From CAITSH01 sp025356665 (GTDB taxonomy: Bacteria; Pseudomonadota; Gammaproteobacteria; Burkholderiales; SG8-39): DNA of 64,000 bases. The notes beneath the pieces were generated by a model, which saw only the letters and a program-made list of their open reading frames with translations, ran no database searches and was not told the origin of the DNA. Below are positions 23,048-31,655 of the stretch, piece after piece. The stretch is taken from positions 1-64,000 of the forward strand of contig JANXRV010000019.1 of the NCBI GenBank assembly GCA_025356665.1, read 5' to 3'. Each line of letters begins with the position of its first letter. The first letter of the stretch is position 1. The translations under genes and the position numbers were made by a program.

Positions 23048-24841
23048 ATGCAGCACATCCGCAACTTTTCAATAATTGCTCACATCGATCACGGCAAGTC
23101 GACTCTCGCGGATCGTTTCATACAATTTTGCGGCGGACTTTCTGACCGCGAAATGGAGGCTCAAGTGCTGGACTCCATGGATCTGGAGCGAGAACGCGGA
23201 ATCACCATTAAGGCGCAGACTGCTGCATTGCAATACAAATCGCTGAGCGGCGAGATCTATAATCTCAATCTCATTGACACTCCTGGGCACGTTGACTTCT
23301 CCTATGAAGTCAGCCGCTCGCTCGCGGCGTGCGAGGGTGCTTTGCTGGTGGTCGATGCCAGTCAGGGCGTGGAGGCACAAACCGTCGCCAACTGCTACAC
23401 GGCTATTGAGCAGGGCGTCGATGTCGTTCCTGTTCTGAACAAAATTGATTTGCCCAACGCGGACCCGGAACAAGCGATTCGTGAAATCGAGGATGTGATC
23501 GGGATCGAAGCCAAAGACGCCATTCGCTGCAGTGCGAAGACGGGTGTTGGCATTCAGGACATTTTGGAGTCGGTCATCACCCGCATTCCGCCGCCGAAGG
23601 GGGATCCCAATGCTCCCCTCAAAGCACTGATCATAGACTCCTGGTTCGACAATTACGTGGGCGTCGTGATGCTGGTACGTGTGGTGGACGGCGTGCTCAA
23701 GCCCAAAGACCGCATTTTACTGATGTCGAGCCATAGCAATTTTCTTTGCGAACAGGTTGGTGTATTCACGCCCAAGTCTCAGGCCCGCAAACACCTGTCT
23801 GCAGGCGAGGTTGGATTCATCATCTCAGGCATCAAAGAACTGCAGGTGGCGCGGGTGGGGGACACCGTGACGCTGGCCGACCGGCCTGCGACCTCGGCAT
23901 TGCCTGGATTCAAGGAAATCAAACCACAAGTTTTTGCCGGGCTGTATCCGGTCGAATCCAACCAGTACGAGGGCCTCAGAGACGCCCTCGAAAAGCTCAA
24001 GCTAAATGACGCATCGTTGCACTATGAGCCGGAGGTGTCGCAAGCGCTCGGATTTGGGTTTCGCTGCGGATTCCTTGGCTTGTTGCACATGGACATCGTT
24101 CAGGAGCGTCTGGAGCGCGAATACGACATGGACCTCATCACCACCGCGCCTACCGTGGTGTACGAGGTGTTGTTGCAGGATGGCACCGAGATGCGGGTCG
24201 AAAATCCCGCCAAAATGCCCGAACCTTCCAGGATTCAGGAAATTCGCGAGCCCATCATTACTGCAACGATTTTTGTTCCGCAGGACTATCTGGGGTCGGT
24301 CATCACGCTTTGCATCGGAAAGCGCGGCGTTCAGAAAAATCTCCAATATGTTGGTCGTCAGGTGATGCTGACCTACGAGATGCCGTTGAATGAAGTCGTG
24401 ATGGATTTTTTTGACAAGTTGAAATCCGCGACCCGCGGCTACGCTTCACTCGATTATGAGTTCAAGGAATACCGCGCTGCGGATATGGTCAAGCTGGACA
24501 TTCTGATCAACTCAGAGCGCGTGGATGCCCTTTCGCTTATGGTTCATCGCGGCAACTCGCAATATCGGGGGCGCGAACTGGTGTCTAAAATGCGTGAACT
24601 GATCCCGCGGCAGATGTTTGACGTTGCGGTGCAGGCGGCCATCGGAGCACATATCATTTCCCGGGAAACGGTGAAAGCGCTGCGAAAAAACGTGCTGGCC
24701 AAATGCTATGGCGGTGATATTTCGCGTAAGAGGAAATTGTTGGAAAAGCAAAAAGCGGGGAAAAAACGCATGAAGCAGGTTGGTTCTGTAGAAATTCCGC
24801 AAGAGGCGTTCTTGGCAATACTGCAAGTCGATAGCAAATGA
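23048..24841 (+). CDS. lepA: Elongation factor 4 (LepA), ribosome-associated GTPase
   Basis: The 597-residue translational GTPase starts MQHIRNFSIIAHIDHGKSTL, where the P-loop is AHIDHGKS. The G2 region is RGITIKAQT, G3 is DTPGHVDF, G4 is NKIDLPNAD, and G5 is CSAKTGVG. EF-G-like domains follow and the LepA-specific C-terminal domain holds the stretch NVLAKCYGGDISRKRKLLEKQKAGKKRMK. LepA acts on ribosomes in initiation or back-translocation. The start at 23048 lacks an evident Shine-Dalgarno. It overlaps lepB by ATGA. Confidence 0.98.
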   Translation: MQHIRNFSIIAHIDHGKSTLADRFIQFCGGLSDREMEAQVLDSMDLERERGITIKAQTAALQYKSLSGEIYNLNLIDTPGHVDFSYEVSRSLAACEGALLVVDASQGVEAQTVANCYTAIEQGVDVVPVLNKIDLPNADPEQAIREIEDVIGIEAKDAIRCSAKTGVGIQDILESVITRIPPPKGDPNAPLKALIIDSWFDNYVGVVMLVRVVDGVLKPKDRILLMSSHSNFLCEQVGVFTPKSQARKHLSAGEVGFIISGIKELQVARVGDTVTLADRPATSALPGFKEIKPQVFAGLYPVESNQYEGLRDALEKLKLNDASLHYEPEVSQALGFGFRCGFLGLLHMDIVQERLEREYDMDLITTAPTVVYEVLLQDGTEMRVENPAKMPEPSRIQEIREPIITATIFVPQDYLGSVITLCIGKRGVQKNLQYVGRQVMLTYEMPLNEVVMDFFDKLKSATRGYASLDYEFKEYRAADMVKLDILINSERVDALSLMVHRGNSQYRGRELVSKMRELIPRQMFDVAVQAAIGAHIISRETVKALRKNVLAKCYGGDISRKRKLLEKQKAGKKRMKQVGSVEIPQEAFLAILQVDSK

Positions 24842-25626
24842 ATTTTGCCCTGATTCTTTTTTCCCTCCTTGTGATCACCGGGCTCGTCACGCTTGCTGAT
24901 AGGTTCATATTTTCAAAGAGTCGCCCGAAGGAGGCCGGGGAGCCCTGGTGGATCGAATATCCGAAAAGTTTTTTCCCAGTGATTTTGATCGTTTTTGTGC
25001 TGCGGTCTTTCCTGTTTGAACCATTTAAAATCCCCTCTGGCTCCATGATCCCGACTTTATTGGTGGGGGATTTTATTCTTGTAAACAAATTTACCTATGG
25101 CATCCGTCTGCCGGTCATTAATAAAAAAATAGTTGATATCAACCTGCCCAAGCACGGTGATGTGATGGTTTTTCGCTTTCCGGACGACACCTCGCTTGAT
25201 TACATCAAACGGGTGATCGGGCTGCCCGGAGATAAAATCTCCTATGTGAACAAGCGGCTCACTGTGAACGGCAAAGATATACCCGTAAAACAGATGGAAG
25301 ATTATCTGCATAAGGAGCGGATTTATTATTCCAAACAATTTTCCGAATCGATTGAGGGTCGCGATCATGCGCTGCTCGTGGATCCGGAATCTCCGCCTGG
25401 GGTTCCATTCGCCACAGCGTTCCGGTTTCGCGATAATTGCATTTACAATAGTGCCGGGGTCACCTGCACAGTCCCGCCCGGACATTATTTCATGATGGGT
25501 GATAACCGCGATAATTCAAGTGACAGTCGCGTATGGGGATTTGTTCCCGAGGAAAATATCGTCGGCAAGGCATTTTTTATCTGGTTTAATTTTAATGAGC
25601 TAAGGCGCTTCGGCACCTTCCAATGA
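24838..25626 (+). CDS. lepB: Signal peptidase I
   Basis: The 262-residue type I leader peptidase cleaves signal peptides of exported proteins at the periplasmic face of the inner membrane. Two membrane segments are seen at about residues 2-22 and 42-60. The catalytic serine is in IPSGSMIPTLLVGD and the lysine in DYIKRVIGLPGDKI. The box E motif MMGDNRDNSSDSRVWG is intact. It overlaps lepA by four bases. The adjacency lepA-lepB is universal in this class. Confidence 0.98.
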   Translation: MNFALILFSLLVITGLVTLADRFIFSKSRPKEAGEPWWIEYPKSFFPVILIVFVLRSFLFEPFKIPSGSMIPTLLVGDFILVNKFTYGIRLPVINKKIVDINLPKHGDVMVFRFPDDTSLDYIKRVIGLPGDKISYVNKRLTVNGKDIPVKQMEDYLHKERIYYSKQFSESIEGRDHALLVDPESPPGVPFATAFRFRDNCIYNSAGVTCTVPPGHYFMMGDNRDNSSDSRVWGFVPEENIVGKAFFIWFNFNELRRFGTFQ

Positions 25627-25637
25627 GCGAGGTAATT

Positions 25638-26003
25638 ATGATCAAGAATCAACGCGGTGTGAGCCTTATGGGCTTGATGATGATCTGTGTCGTGCTCGTG
25701 CTTGCCGCTGTGCTGGGCATGAAGCTCTGGCCATCCTTTATGGAGTTCTCAGCGGCGAAAAAGGCTGTAATCGCAATTGGCAGTGAGATGCGCGGGGGAA
25801 CGGTTGCAGATGTCCGGAAGGCTTTTGACAAACGCGCTCAAGTCGACAGCATCGAGGCGATCAAAGGGGTCGACCTCGACGTAAGCAAGGACGGATCTGA
25901 CATTGTGGTTTCATTTGCATACCCCAAGAAAATTCCATTGTTTGGCAACGTAAGCTTACTCATTGATTTTGCCGCGAGCAGCGCCCCTGGCGGAGCCCAA
26001 TAA
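25638..26003 (+). CDS. DUF4845 family membrane protein
   Basis: The protein has 121 residues from the ATG at 25638, which has GAGG upstream; the frame is open from 25623, overlapping lepB. A pilin-like N-terminus (KNQRGVSLMGLMMICVVLVL) contains one membrane helix. The soluble part carries the family pattern RGGTVADVRKAFDKRAQVDS and ends in KIPLFGNVSLLIDF. The family lies between lepB and rnc in many betaproteobacteria and has no assigned function. The type IV-pilin-like N-terminus lacks an obvious prepilin peptidase glycine-glutamate pair, so it is probably a plain anchor. Confidence 0.88.
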   Translation: MIKNQRGVSLMGLMMICVVLVLAAVLGMKLWPSFMEFSAAKKAVIAIGSEMRGGTVADVRKAFDKRAQVDSIEAIKGVDLDVSKDGSDIVVSFAYPKKIPLFGNVSLLIDFAASSAPGGAQ

Positions 26004-26009
26004 GGACGG

Positions 26010-26678
26010 ATGGATAACGCCGCGCTCGAACGAGGCATCGGCTATCGCTTCCAGCGACCAGAGTTGCTGCAGCAGGCGCTGACCCATCGTAGTCACAGCG
26101 CGCCGCATAACGAGCGGTTGGAATTTTTGGGCGATGGCGTGCTCAACTGTGTGATAGCAGAAGAGCTATACCGCAATTTCAGCAGTTTAAAAGAGGGGGA
26201 TCTCTCCCGCCTCCGTGCCCACCTTGTGCGGCAGGAGTCGCTTCATTTGCTTGCCCAGAATCTTCATCTGGGCGATTTTCTCCAACTGGGCGAAGGTGAA
26301 ATCAAGAGCGGAGGGTTTAACCGGCCCTCAATCCTTGCTGACACTTTTGAGGCGCTTGTTGGAGCGGCATTTCTGGATGGCGGCTTCGAAGGCGCTCAGC
26401 AACTCATCCGTCATTTGTTAAAGGCGCAGATTGAAACACTCGACCCAAAGCTGCATGGCAAGGATGCGAAGACACAACTTCAGGAACTCTTGCAAGGCAG
26501 GCACATGAACCTGCCAAGCTATTCTGTCGTTGCGACGCAAGGCGCCGCACACAGCCAGATGTTCGACGTAGAGTGCGCGATCGACGCCTTACAAATAAGA
26601 ACAACCGGAAGCGGTACCAGCCGCCGTTTGGCCGAGCAAGAGGCGGCGACGCTGGCTTTGCAGAAAATTCAGCCATGA
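26010..26678 (+). CDS. rnc: Ribonuclease III
   Basis: The 222-residue double-strand-specific endoribonuclease acts in rRNA maturation and antisense RNA decay. The signature ERLEFLGDGVLNCVIAEELY holds the catalytic Glu and Asp; it has G where many homologues have S after LGD. The second metal site is in DTFEALVGAAFLDGG. A dsRNA-binding domain occupies the last 70 residues (DAKTQLQELLQGR to ATLALQKIQ). The stop overlaps the era start by ATGA. Confidence 0.97.
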   Translation: MDNAALERGIGYRFQRPELLQQALTHRSHSAPHNERLEFLGDGVLNCVIAEELYRNFSSLKEGDLSRLRAHLVRQESLHLLAQNLHLGDFLQLGEGEIKSGGFNRPSILADTFEALVGAAFLDGGFEGAQQLIRHLLKAQIETLDPKLHGKDAKTQLQELLQGRHMNLPSYSVVATQGAAHSQMFDVECAIDALQIRTTGSGTSRRLAEQEAATLALQKIQP

Positions 26679-27565
26679 GTGCGTTTCGTTGCGGCACCGT
26701 GGCCATCGTTGGGCGTCCCAATGTCGGCAAATCGACGCTGCTGAACAAGCTTGTAGGGCAGAAGCTCAGTATTACGTCACGCAAGCCCCAAACGACCCGA
26801 TACCGTCTGAACGGCATACTCACTAAGTTGGATACGCAGTATATTTTTGTTGATACGCCCGGGTTCCAGATGCGGCACAAAAGCGCTCTAAACCGCGCGA
26901 TGAACCGGACAGTTACTGACTCTCTTCGGGATCTGGATGTGGCGCTGTTGGTGCTGGAGGCCGGTCAGCTCGAAAAAGAAGACCGGGATGCGCTGGCAAT
27001 CATTTCCGCAGAGACTCCGCTGGTGATCGCCATCAACAAAATCGATAAGCTCGCAGGCAACGGGCCATTACTGGACTTCTTAAAAATTGTGGCGGCGTTA
27101 TGTCCAAGAGCCGAACTTGTCCCGGTTAGCGGACGGCTCGGCAAAAATCTCTCGGAACTGCTGAAGACTATTCGTACACACCTCCCCGAGCAGTCCGCCA
27201 TTTACGCTGCCGATGATCTTACCGACCGCAATGAACGCTTTCTGGCTGCCGAACTTCTGCGTGAAAAACTATTCAGACTTACCGGCGATGAATTGCCCTA
27301 TGGCAGCAGCGTTACGATCGAGAAATTTGAGGAAGAGGGGCAGATGAGGCGTATCCATGCCGCGATCATCGTCGACAAAGATTCGCACAAGGCCATGGTA
27401 ATCGGCCAAAAGGGCCTAAAACTCAAGGAGATTGCGACGGCAGCCCGCATTGACATGGAAAAGCTCTTCGGCGGTAAAGTTTTCTTGCAGGTTTGGGTAA
27501 AAGTGAAAAGCGGCTGGACCGACGACGAGCGTTCGTTGCGCACGCTGGGCTTCGGGGATCTCTGA
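26675..27565 (+). CDS. era: GTPase Era
   Basis: The 296-residue GTPase assists 30S subunit maturation. G1 is GRPNVGKSTL, the switch region holds KPQTTRYRLNG, G3 is DTPGFQ, and G4 is NKIDKL. A KH domain near the C-terminus (IVDKDSHKAMVIGQKGLKLK) binds 16S rRNA. The ATG at 26675 overlaps the rnc stop. Frame upstream of it is open but is antecedent rnc sequence. It is followed by recO, as in most proteobacteria. Confidence 0.98.
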   Translation: MSAFRCGTVAIVGRPNVGKSTLLNKLVGQKLSITSRKPQTTRYRLNGILTKLDTQYIFVDTPGFQMRHKSALNRAMNRTVTDSLRDLDVALLVLEAGQLEKEDRDALAIISAETPLVIAINKIDKLAGNGPLLDFLKIVAALCPRAELVPVSGRLGKNLSELLKTIRTHLPEQSAIYAADDLTDRNERFLAAELLREKLFRLTGDELPYGSSVTIEKFEEEGQMRRIHAAIIVDKDSHKAMVIGQKGLKLKEIATAARIDMEKLFGGKVFLQVWVKVKSGWTDDERSLRTLGFGDL

Positions 27566-27572
27566 TCGCCGT

Positions 27573-28298
27573 ATGACTTTGGACAAACAGCGCCAAGTCC
27601 AGCAGTCGGCCTTTGTGCTGCATAGTTATCCATATCGTGAAACCAGCCTTTTGGTTGAGGTATTCACCAGAGCGCATGGCAGGCTTGTCGTTGTGGCACG
27701 TGGAGCACGCCGCCCGAGGTCGGTGATGCGCGGGAGCCTGCTCGCTTTCCAGCCATTGTTGCTGGCATGGTCAGGAAAAGGGGAGGTTCGGAGCTTACAC
27801 AGCGCAGAATGGCAGGGGGGACAGCCGATGCTATCGGGCGATGCTTTGCTCTGTGGTTTTTACCTTAATGAGTTGTTGATCAAGCTTTTGCCACGAGAAG
27901 ATCCGCATGAGCAGCTGTTCGATAATTACGAGGGCGCGCTCAGACGCCTTGCGGCTGAGGCCGACTCGGCCCCGGTTTTACGCGGCTTCGAAAAGCAGAT
28001 GCTAAAGGAACTCGGCTACGCCCTGGACTTGGAACGTGAAAGTGTCAACGGCGCCAATGTCGAACCGGATCGCTGGTACACGTATGAGCCTGATCGTGGG
28101 GTTCTCGAGCTAAAAGGACCTTCGTCCTCCGGACCGATCCTGCCAGGAGGCGTCTTGTTGGCGATTGCGCGTGACGATTACCGGGATGGTTCCGTGCAGC
28201 AGCATAGCAAGGCACTGATGCGCATCCTGATCAATCATCGACTTGGCAGGCAATCCCTCAACAGCCGTCAAATATTCCGCGATTTGCAGGATCTATGA
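27573..28298 (+). CDS. recO: DNA repair protein RecO
   Basis: The 241-residue RecO loads RecA onto SSB-coated DNA with RecR and also anneals strands. The N-terminal OB fold is seen in QSAFVLHSYPYRETSLLVEVF and the LVVVARGARRPRS segment; the C-terminal helical region contains LRGFEKQMLKELGYALDL. No zinc-binding cysteine set is evident. Length is normal, and the position after era is canonical. A spacer of 21 bases separates it from pdxJ. Confidence 0.95.
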   Translation: MTLDKQRQVQQSAFVLHSYPYRETSLLVEVFTRAHGRLVVVARGARRPRSVMRGSLLAFQPLLLAWSGKGEVRSLHSAEWQGGQPMLSGDALLCGFYLNELLIKLLPREDPHEQLFDNYEGALRRLAAEADSAPVLRGFEKQMLKELGYALDLERESVNGANVEPDRWYTYEPDRGVLELKGPSSSGPILPGGVLLAIARDDYRDGSVQQHSKALMRILINHRLGRQSLNSRQIFRDLQDL

Positions 28299-28319
28299 CC
28301 TCGAGAGATATTGACGACC

Positions 28320-29060
28320 ATGACAGTACTTAGTGTAAATCTCAACAAGGTCGCGCTTGTCCGCAATACGCGCTCGCTGGGAATCCCCAGTGTCATCAAG
28401 TTCGCGCGGATCGCCCTTGCGGCCGGGGCGCAGGGCATTACGATCCATCCACGACCAGACGGGCGGCACATTCGTCCCCACGATGTGTCTGATTTGGCTG
28501 ATGCTCTGATTGATTGGCCCAATACGGATTTCAATATCGAGGGCAATCCATTTCATGGTTTGCTGGAGTTCGTTCGAAAATTCCGGCCGCAACAATGCAC
28601 GCTTGTTCCCGATGAGTCGGGCGCCGCGACATCTGACCACGGATGGAATCTGTCCGAGGATGGGGCGCGGTTGCGTCCGATTATTGCTGAATTACGCGCG
28701 CTTGATGTCCGGGTGAGCCTGTTCATGAATCCTGACCCCCTCGCCATGCCCATGGCGCAGGCTTTGGGCGCGGATCGCGTGGAACTCTATACCGAGCCTT
28801 ACGCCAGCAGTTTCGCAACCAAGCAAGCGCGAAGCGTCCTTGATCAGTACGTGCAAAGCGGTATAGCAGCAAGCCGCGCAGGCCTTGGCATTAATGCCGG
28901 ACATGACCTTAATCTCGCAAACCTTCCAACATTCCTGCGCGCCGTTCCTAATGTTCTCGAAGTGTCAATCGGTCATGCACTGGTGGCGGATGCATTCGAA
29001 TTTGGAATGGCGGAAACCGTCCGAATGTACCTTGCGGCGATTCGCGAGGGCCGGGCGTGA
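28320..29060 (+). CDS. pdxJ: Pyridoxine 5'-phosphate synthase
   Basis: The 246-residue TIM-barrel enzyme makes pyridoxine phosphate from 3-amino-2-oxopropyl phosphate and 1-deoxyxylulose 5-phosphate. Hallmarks are the N-terminal VNLNKVALVRNTR, the HPRPDGRHI active-site loop, TLVPDESG (the family usually has VPE at this turn), VELYTEPYA and GLGINAGHDLNL, then SIGHALVADA. The ATG at 28320 is taken as start; a TTG nine bases upstream (28311) is closer to a GAGAGA and could also be used. It overlaps acpS by four bases. Confidence 0.97.
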   Translation: MTVLSVNLNKVALVRNTRSLGIPSVIKFARIALAAGAQGITIHPRPDGRHIRPHDVSDLADALIDWPNTDFNIEGNPFHGLLEFVRKFRPQQCTLVPDESGAATSDHGWNLSEDGARLRPIIAELRALDVRVSLFMNPDPLAMPMAQALGADRVELYTEPYASSFATKQARSVLDQYVQSGIAASRAGLGINAGHDLNLANLPTFLRAVPNVLEVSIGHALVADAFEFGMAETVRMYLAAIREGRA

Positions 29061-29446
29061 TCCTCGGAGTCGGCACGGATCTGGTGGAAATACACCGCAT
29101 TGAAAAAGCCCTTGCACGCTACGGTGAGCGGTTTGCCCAGCGCGTCCTGGTAGAGCAGGAGCTCGAACATTTTCGCCGCCAAAAGAAACCCGCCGCCTGG
29201 CTGGCCAAACGTTTCGCCGCCAAAGAGGCCTTTTCGAAAGCAATGGGAACCGGTATTCACTTTCCCGTGAACTGGCACAACGTCAGCGTTACGAACGCTC
29301 GCTCGGGGAAGCCGCAGCTGTGTTTTTCAGAGCCGCTCACGGCGCTGATGGCCCAGCGTGGAATCCGTCATGCTCATGTCAGTCTCACAGACGAAATCAG
29401 CCTTGCGTTTGCCTTTGTTATTATTGAGGGGGACTCGGTCACATGA
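29057..29446 (+). CDS. acpS: Holo-[acyl carrier protein] synthase
   Basis: The 129-residue phosphopantetheinyl transferase converts apo-ACP to holo-ACP. The magnesium-site aspartate is in GVGTDLVEIHRIEKA and the signature FAAKEAFSKAMGTGI holds the second metal residue. The GTG start overlaps the pdxJ stop. The stop codon overlaps the ATG of the small ORF at 29443. Its substrate ACP is encoded at 16948. Confidence 0.97.
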   Translation: MILGVGTDLVEIHRIEKALARYGERFAQRVLVEQELEHFRRQKKPAAWLAKRFAAKEAFSKAMGTGIHFPVNWHNVSVTNARSGKPQLCFSEPLTALMAQRGIRHAHVSLTDEISLAFAFVIIEGDSVT

Positions 29447-29577
29447 TATCCACTGCCTTGAAATGCCCATGTGGCGCGGGTTTCCAGCACATTGAGCCGG
29501 AATCGAGTCTCGCCAACTACACCGGAATACCCGGAACTGCCTCCGTCAGTTTTGAATTTTTTCAAAGAACTCCATGA
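29443..29577 (+). CDS. Candidate 44-residue small protein between acpS and nagZ
   Basis: An ORF of 44 codons fills the whole acpS-nagZ gap. Its ATG overlaps the acpS TGA (ATGA, 29443-29446) and its TGA overlaps the nagZ ATG (ATGA, 29574-29577). Every other junction from rnc-era to nagZ that is this tight is real translational coupling, so the pattern supports a gene. The peptide begins MISTALKCPCGAGFQHIEPE and has a CPC motif that could bind metal or be redox-active. No family is recognised. No independent Shine-Dalgarno is evident beyond the coupling, and chance cannot be excluded for a reading frame this short. Confidence 0.5.
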   Translation: MISTALKCPCGAGFQHIEPESSLANYTGIPGTASVSFEFFQRTP

Positions 29578-30617
29578 TGAAATATCTTCCGCTCGGACCG
29601 GTGATGCTGGATGTTGCCGGTCCCCGGCTTAGCGATGCGGAGCGCATAACACTGGCGCATCCACTTGTTGGCGCAGTCATCCTTTTCTCACGTAACTTCG
29701 AATCAGCGGCCCAAATCGCAAAACTGTGCGCGGAGATACGGGAAATTCGTGAGCCATCCCTGCTTATTGCGGTTGACCATGAGGGGGGGAGGGTTCAACG
29801 TTTTCGCAAAGGTTTCACCCGTCTTCCGCCCATGCGGACTCTCGGTCAGATTTGGCAGAACGACCCGGATCTTGCGCTGGACCTGGCGAAGGACATCGGA
29901 ATCATCTTGGCCGCTGAACTACTTGTACTCGGTGTCGACCTCAGCTTCACGCCTGTTCTGGATGTGGACTTCGGCGAAAGCGGAGTAATTGGAGATCGGG
30001 CTTTCTCACGAGATCCGCTGACAATCACCGCGATTGCCGATGCGCTTATGAACGGACTTGCGTTGGCTGGAATGGGCAATGTCGGTAAGCATTTTCCCGG
30101 ACACGGGTTTGTCCGGGCCGATTCGCATGTCGCCATTCCCGTGGATGAAAGAGAATTTAAAGAGATTGAAGCAATTGACCTCGTGCCCTATGGGCGTTTG
30201 CAAAATCTCAAGGGGGTAATGCCGGCGCACGTCATTTATCCCGCGTTTGACGACCAACCGGCGGGGTTTTCCCGTAAATGGTTGCAGGATGTGCTGCGCG
30301 GTCAGTTTGGTTTTGACGGCCTTATTTTCAGCGACGACTTGTCCATGGAAGGCGCTAAGGTCGCAGGCGGGATTGTGAACAGGGCGAGGGCCGCCTTAGG
30401 CGCCGGCTGCGATATGGTTCTGGTATGCAACGATCCTGAAGCAGCCAACGAGTTGCTCATGGGGCTTGGCCAAGTAACCTTAAAGCAGGACAGGGCCGAG
30501 AAACTGCGGGGCAAGCCTTGCATCGCCCTTGCTGAAAACGTCCTCTACAAGACGGCTATCTTGAATTACGGGCTTTATTTCGACGAAGAGGGTGCTCTAA
30601 AAAAGCATGTCGCCTAG
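29574..30617 (+). CDS. nagZ: Beta-N-acetylhexosaminidase NagZ
   Basis: The 347-residue glycoside hydrolase family 3 enzyme removes N-acetylglucosamine from anhydro-muropeptides during cell-wall recycling in the cytoplasm. The KHFPGHG motif supplies the His general acid/base of the family, DHEGGRVQRF is the substrate-site segment, and the nucleophile aspartate is in FSDDLSMEGAKVAGG. No signal peptide is present, as expected. Two ATG codons open the gene (29574 and 29577). Its stop codon shares a CTAG with the stop of the convergent dmeF. Confidence 0.96.
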   Translation: MMKYLPLGPVMLDVAGPRLSDAERITLAHPLVGAVILFSRNFESAAQIAKLCAEIREIREPSLLIAVDHEGGRVQRFRKGFTRLPPMRTLGQIWQNDPDLALDLAKDIGIILAAELLVLGVDLSFTPVLDVDFGESGVIGDRAFSRDPLTITAIADALMNGLALAGMGNVGKHFPGHGFVRADSHVAIPVDEREFKEIEAIDLVPYGRLQNLKGVMPAHVIYPAFDDQPAGFSRKWLQDVLRGQFGFDGLIFSDDLSMEGAKVAGGIVNRARAALGAGCDMVLVCNDPEAANELLMGLGQVTLKQDRAEKLRGKPCIALAENVLYKTAILNYGLYFDEEGALKKHVA

Positions 30618-31573
30618 CGCCCCGCGCAAGGATTAACTTCGACGGAAATATGCGCGATTTCTTCATGCACTTGTAATCTTGCGCGGTACTCATCCGGTAG
30701 TAACGGTTTATCGGCAACCAAGCATACGATGCAGGCATAGTGATTGCGTCCGACCCTCCAGACGTGGAGATCAGTGAGTTTTGCGTCACCATCGCTTTCG
30801 ATAGCCAGGCGGATTTCCGCGACAACCGGGTGATCCATTTCCCGGTCAAGCAGCACTGCTGATGATTCTGCGATAAGGCGGTAGGCCCAGACTAGAATAA
30901 CGCCGGCTCCGATCACACCCATAAATGGATCCAACCATGACCATCCCGCGAACTTGCCGGCGATGAGCGCGACAATGGCGAGCACAGAAGTAAAGGCATC
31001 TGCCACGACGTGGACATATGCCGATTTTAAATTTAGGTCATCATGAGCTTGCGCATGGCCGTGCCCGTGCCCGTGATGGTGATGGTGATGGTGGTGATTA
31101 TGGACATCATTTTGATGCGATGGCCCGGCAAGAAGCCATGCGGAGATCAAATTAACCAGCAAGCCCCCGACGGCGACCCAGAGAGCCTCATCAAAGCTGA
31201 TGTTGACCGGATGCATCAAGCGTGCAGCCGACTCGACGATCATGGCAAGGGCAACAACGCCAAGCAAAAGCGCACTGGTAAAACTGCTTAAAATCTCAAT
31301 TTTCCAGGTTCCAAAGGTGAAGCGCTCGTCGTTGGCAAGTCGCCTCGATAGCAGGTAGGCGAGCCCGGTCAGCCCGATGGCCAAGGCATGTGTACTCATG
31401 TGCCAACCATCAGCCAGCAAGGCCATTGAGTTGAAAAGCCATCCGGCGATGATTTCGCCCACCATCATCGCTGCCGTCAAGATGGCGACTCGCCATGTGT
31501 TGCGCATGGCGGCCGTGTTTCCACGATCAAAAACATGTTTGTGTTGCCAACGACTCAGATCGTGTGTTTGCAT
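30614..31573 (-). CDS. dmeF: Cation diffusion facilitator, Co/Ni efflux DmeF-type
   Basis: The 319-residue inner-membrane metal exporter has six predicted helices. The start MQTHDLSRWQHKHVF (31573) matches the DmeF subgroup; the frame is open to 31624. Metal-site aspartate and histidine residues occur in LLADGWHMSTHALAIG and YVHVVADAFTSVLA. A histidine-rich cytoplasmic loop between helices IV and V (eight consecutive His, then GHGHGHAQAH) is typical of DmeF and may sense or bind Co2+ or Ni2+. A C-terminal cytoplasmic domain follows. No DmeR repressor is adjacent. It converges with nagZ and diverges from the glycosylase gene. Confidence 0.9.
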   Translation of the reverse strand: MQTHDLSRWQHKHVFDRGNTAAMRNTWRVAILTAAMMVGEIIAGWLFNSMALLADGWHMSTHALAIGLTGLAYLLSRRLANDERFTFGTWKIEILSSFTSALLLGVVALAMIVESAARLMHPVNISFDEALWVAVGGLLVNLISAWLLAGPSHQNDVHNHHHHHHHHGHGHGHAQAHDDLNLKSAYVHVVADAFTSVLAIVALIAGKFAGWSWLDPFMGVIGAGVILVWAYRLIAESSAVLLDREMDHPVVAEIRLAIESDGDAKLTDLHVWRVGRNHYACIVCLVADKPLLPDEYRARLQVHEEIAHISVEVNPCAGR

Positions 31574-31655
31574 GGGTTTAATGAAACAGCAAGGCCGGGG
31601 CGTCATTGTAGCGCCACGAGCCACGGCAGCGTGCTAGCATCCACGCTGTTTCGCC

